From Campylobacterales bacterium (GTDB lineage Bacteria > Campylobacterota > Campylobacteria > Campylobacterales > Hydrogenimonadaceae): DNA of 9,292 nucleotides. A program made the position numbers and the translations under genes. The stretch spans positions 1-9,292 of the forward strand of contig JAMONQ010000114.1 in NCBI GenBank assembly GCA_027065635.1. The letters are read 5' to 3'. The notes under the pieces were generated by a model, which did not search any database, was not told the origin of the DNA, and saw only the letters and a list, made by a program, of their open reading frames with translations. Every line of letters starts with the position of its first letter. Position 1 is the stretch's first letter. Shown here piece by piece: positions 7,345-9,292 of this stretch.

Positions 7345-8399
7345 TCGTCACTTCCTCTTTCAAACTTTTTCAATACCGAAAGCACGAGCTCCCGTTCGGG
7401 AGATTTCAGGATACGGTAGCGACCTATCGATTCCGCTACGATGAAGGTAATGGTGTTGTCATGACTCTTTTTATCGAGAAAAAACTGCTCGTAAAAGCGT
7501 TCGGCGGAGTCGATTCGATAATCGACCGGAAGATCGTAGCGAAGCAGCAGTCTCTTGATACGCTCCGCCTCATCCTCACTCAAAATCCCCATGGCGAGCG
7601 CCAGCTCGTTCGCCATGACCATTCCGATCGCCACCGCTTCTCCATGCAGGTAGCTTCCGTACCCGCTGAAGTTCTCTATGACATGGGCAAATGTGTGACC
7701 GTAGTTCAATACAGCGCGTACTCCCCTCTCCTTCTCATCCTCGTTGACCACGTCGGCTTTCAGTTCGACCGATCTTCTTATGGCCTCTTTCAGATTGTCG
7801 TCACTCTTGAGATCGTGACTCTCGAGCCACTCGAAAAAGCTCTTGTCGAACATCACTGCCATTTTGACTATCTCTGCGACTCCGGCAGCGAACTCGCGCT
7901 CCGGCAGACTCTTTAGCCAATACGTATCGATATATACCGCGCTCGGCTGATGGAAGGCACCGACCAGGTTTTTACCGAAACGGTTGTTTATGCCTGTCTT
8001 TCCGCCGACACTCGCATCTACCTGGGCAAGCAGCGTAGTGGGTATCTGGATGAAGTCTATACCTCTTTGAAATATACTTGCGGCGAACCCGGTCATATCC
8101 CCTATTACACCGCCGCCGAACGCTATCAGTGTAGAGTGCCTGTCGAGCCGGTGATCAAAGAGCCTGTCGAGGATAAACTCTATACTCTCCATACTCTTGT
8201 ACTCTTCACCGTCCGGTACTACGACGATATAGAGCTCCCTGGCTTCTACCCTCTCAAGGAGCCTACGCAGGTGCAGTCCCGATACTTTCGGATTGGTTAT
8301 GACGGCGGCTTTCCCGTCTATCTCGACTTTGGGAAGCTCACCTATATCGATGGTATAGCCCCTCTCCGAGCGCTGCGGTAAAGAGATGGAAATTTTCAT
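7341..8399 (-). CDS. aroB: 3-dehydroquinate synthase
   Basis: A 352-residue cytoplasmic enzyme converting DAHP to 3-dehydroquinate, the second step of the shikimate pathway, using NAD+ and a divalent metal. Visible family marks are PDGEEYKS (62-69), the dinucleotide-binding GGGVIGD (95-101), the active-site block PTTLLAQVDASVGGKTGIN (120-138), KNLVGAFHQP, and the metal ligands Glu176 in GVAEIVK, His235 in NYGHTFAH and His252 in LHGEAV. Length and motif spacing are normal for bacterial AroB, so it should be active. The start ATG lies at the end of a 131-base intergenic region with a candidate promoter; the ribosome binding site is weak (AGG about 10 bases upstream). It appears to be the first gene of the overlapping cluster and shares its stop with the TTG start of the channel gene. 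Confidence 0.97.
   Translation of the reverse strand: MKISISLPQRSERGYTIDIGELPKVEIDGKAAVITNPKVSGLHLRRLLERVEARELYIVVVPDGEEYKSMESIEFILDRLFDHRLDRHSTLIAFGGGVIGDMTGFAASIFQRGIDFIQIPTTLLAQVDASVGGKTGINNRFGKNLVGAFHQPSAVYIDTYWLKSLPEREFAAGVAEIVKMAVMFDKSFFEWLESHDLKSDDNLKEAIRRSVELKADVVNEDEKERGVRAVLNYGHTFAHVIENFSGYGSYLHGEAVAIGMVMANELALAMGILSEDEAERIKRLLLRYDLPVDYRIDSAERFYEQFFLDKKSHDNTITFIVAESIGRYRILKSPERELVLSVLKKFERGSDD
7351..7357 (-). promoter_or_regulatory. Shine-Dalgarno sequence deciding the TTG start of the MscS-type gene
   Basis: GAGGAAG on the minus strand lies 6 bases before TTG 7342-7344 and inside the last codons of aroB. The spacing is ideal for the TTG and too long (15 bases) for the following in-frame GTG, so it supports TTG together with the TTGA stop-start overlap. 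Confidence 0.75.
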
Positions 8400-8423
8400 A
8401 TTTCTACAACCTGAAAAAAATTT

Positions 8424-8452
8424 CTTATATATTACTTAACCGCTACTTTGAA
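8424..8452 (-). promoter_or_regulatory. candidate sigma70-type promoter for the aroB operon
   Basis: On the minus strand TTCAAA (8452-8447; four of six matches to TTGACA) is separated by 17 bases from TATAAG (8429-8424; five of six matches to TATAAT). Transcription would begin near 8417, giving a leader of roughly 18-20 bases before the aroB ATG. Campylobacterota promoters often rely mainly on the -10 box, which is the stronger element here. No other promoter as good was seen between the genes downstream, so this may drive the whole overlapping run. It is read by eye, not tested. Confidence 0.55.
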
Positions 8453-8474
8453 ACTGCTTACTCGCCTCATTCGC
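8435..8474 (-). repeat. three short copies of a 9-base motif in the aroB promoter region
   Basis: On the minus strand GCGAATGAG (8474-8466) is followed directly by GCGAGTAAG (8465-8457), and GCGGTTAAG (8443-8435) recurs in the spacer of the candidate promoter. Each differs from the next at two positions. A separate direct repeat, AGTTTCAA, occurs at 8521-8514 and 8455-8448. Such an arrangement could be an operator or part of a dispersed intergenic element, but motifs this short can arise by chance. The rest of the 8400-8530 gap shows no convincing terminator or RNA gene. Confidence 0.25.
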
Positions 8475-8530
8475 GGCCGTATAACCGAATGCAGATATGC
8501 AAAAACTGTTCACTTGAAACTATCACGCAC

Positions 8531-9292
8531 CTACTCTATATCTACCGGAATAAAGAGCTGCGGATTTGCCGAAAGTTTGAAGTAGAGTTTCTCGGCATCG
8601 GCACTGAAATAAGAGAGCAGCGGATTTTGCAAAATCTTTCTCGTAAAGGGAAGAACCTGCAAAAACTCCTTTTCATGAGATAACTCTCTGATCGGATTCT
8701 TCTTCTCCTGACGTACCTGAAGATTCTTTGAAAAGATTTGAGAGAGGTTCTCGTAATGGTTGAGGATGAAACTCTTCTTGTCGAATTCCCCGTCCGGATC
8801 GAAGTCGAGCAGCTCTATATCGAGATCCAGCTGAGAAGCCACATCGAAAACGGTTGCCGAGATAAACTCCATACTCCTCTCCTCCGACAAAACGACTACG
8901 AGCCTTTTAAGTCCGGTAAGAGGATAGCTGCTTATCTGAAGTACCGGTTTTCTAAGATCGTAGAAGATAGATCGAAACTCCCTTTGCGCAAAAAGATCCC
9001 CGCCGCAGATCAAAAGACCCACGTTGTGCTCCTGCATGTCGGTACCTATGAGATCTTCAGCCTTTTGGCTGCGATAGTCTATATAGCAGCTGACGAGCTC
9101 GTTCGTTCTCTCCATCTCCTTGATCTCTTCAAGCAGCCCGATATCGGTGGGGTTGGCGACCCTTATGATCAATTTTCTGCCCTTGAACCTTCTTAGAAGA
9201 TATTTGACCTGCTCCAGGCACCCCTTTATACACTCGCTCTTCTCTTCGATCATATCGAGATAGAGATAGAGATTCTCCCCGAACGGAGCGGG
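8531..9292 (-). CDS. uncharacterised alpha/beta protein, C-terminal part, possibly RCK/TrkA-like (N-terminus beyond right edge)
   Basis: The frame is open from the TAG at 8531-8533 to the right edge, giving 253 complete codons; an internal Met at 9253 is not a justified start because the frame continues upstream. No signal peptide or membrane helix is visible in this part. The sequence alternates predicted strands and helices: KLIIRVANPTDIGLLEEI, VGLLICGGDLFAQREFRSI, LKRLVVVLSEER then a helix, and LDIELLDFDP. This suggests one or two Rossmann-like or stress-protein-like units. It ends with a charged helical stretch and a tail, SADAEKLYFKLSANPQLFIPV. The tail and layout remind me of the campylobacterial family labelled COG3400, said to carry a TrkA-type (RCK) N-terminal domain, but I cannot confirm this. 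It ends 131 bases before aroB; without a clear terminator, read-through is possible. Confidence 0.6.
   Translation of the reverse strand, partial: PAPFGENLYLYLDMIEEKSECIKGCLEQVKYLLRRFKGRKLIIRVANPTDIGLLEEIKEMERTNELVSCYIDYRSQKAEDLIGTDMQEHNVGLLICGGDLFAQREFRSIFYDLRKPVLQISSYPLTGLKRLVVVLSEERSMEFISATVFDVASQLDLDIELLDFDPDGEFDKKSFILNHYENLSQIFSKNLQVRQEKKNPIRELSHEKEFLQVLPFTRKILQNPLLSYFSADAEKLYFKLSANPQLFIPVDIE

Noticed and set aside
7239..7916. A 225-codon plus-strand open frame opposite aroB
   Set aside because: Antisense shadow of AroB, whose catalytic motifs are unambiguous in the minus frame; no homology seen.
9253..9268. Short tandem hexamer (GAGATA repeats) as a possible phase-variation tract
   Set aside because: Only about two and a half copies, in multiples of three bases and encoding Leu-Tyr repeats, so length change would not shift the frame.
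1..9292. A novel defence, mobile or secondary-metabolite system
   Set aside because: No transposase, integrase, toxin-antitoxin, nuclease-effector pair, CRISPR repeats or tRNA attachment site was found; the content is coherent housekeeping synteny on one strand.

Overview
The window reads as a housekeeping segment of a Campylobacterota (epsilonproteobacterial) chromosome of intermediate base composition. This assignment rests on gene order and on single genes. The run aroB, mscS-type channel, mtaB-type tRNA methylthiotransferase, FtsH-like ATPase matches the order I recall for Helicobacter pylori and Campylobacter jejuni. It is followed by a bioV-type biotin gene, which I know mainly from Helicobacter. 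The genes diverge clearly from the Helicobacter ones as I recall them, so a deep-branching or free-living member of the phylum is more likely than Helicobacter itself. That last point is inference.

All genes lie on the minus strand and are transcribed from high to low coordinates. In transcription order they are: (1) the C-terminal part of an uncharacterised alpha/beta protein, possibly RCK/TrkA-like (8531 to the right edge); (2) a 131-base intergenic region with a plausible promoter and short repeats; (3) aroB, 3-dehydroquinate synthase; (4) a large MscS-family channel with a signal peptide and a periplasmic coiled-coil region; (5) an MtaB-type radical SAM tRNA methylthiotransferase; (6) a membrane-anchored FtsH-like AAA+ protein whose HEXXH zinc-protease site is destroyed; (7) a short BioV-type alpha/beta hydrolase for biotin synthesis; (8) a MogA-type molybdopterin adenylyltransferase; (9) after 54 bases, the N-terminal 573 codons of a SUV3-type RNA helicase that runs off the left edge.

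Genes 3 to 8 overlap end to start (TTGA, ATGA, 14 to 38, 14 and 8 bases), so they form a tightly coupled operon, probably driven from the promoter at about 8424-8452. Several starts are non-ATG (GTG for mog, TTG for the channel, perhaps TTG for the FtsH-like gene) and are fixed by Shine-Dalgarno sequences. The products share no single pathway: aromatic amino acid synthesis, osmotic or mechanical protection, tRNA modification at position 37, membrane AAA+ remodelling, biotin and molybdenum cofactor. The cluster looks like conserved housekeeping synteny.

I found no mobile element, CRISPR array, RNA gene or defence system. The most interesting items are the protease-dead FtsH paralogue, the bioV gene in a probably non-Helicobacter background, and the SUV3-type helicase with an unassigned N-terminal region of about 440 residues.
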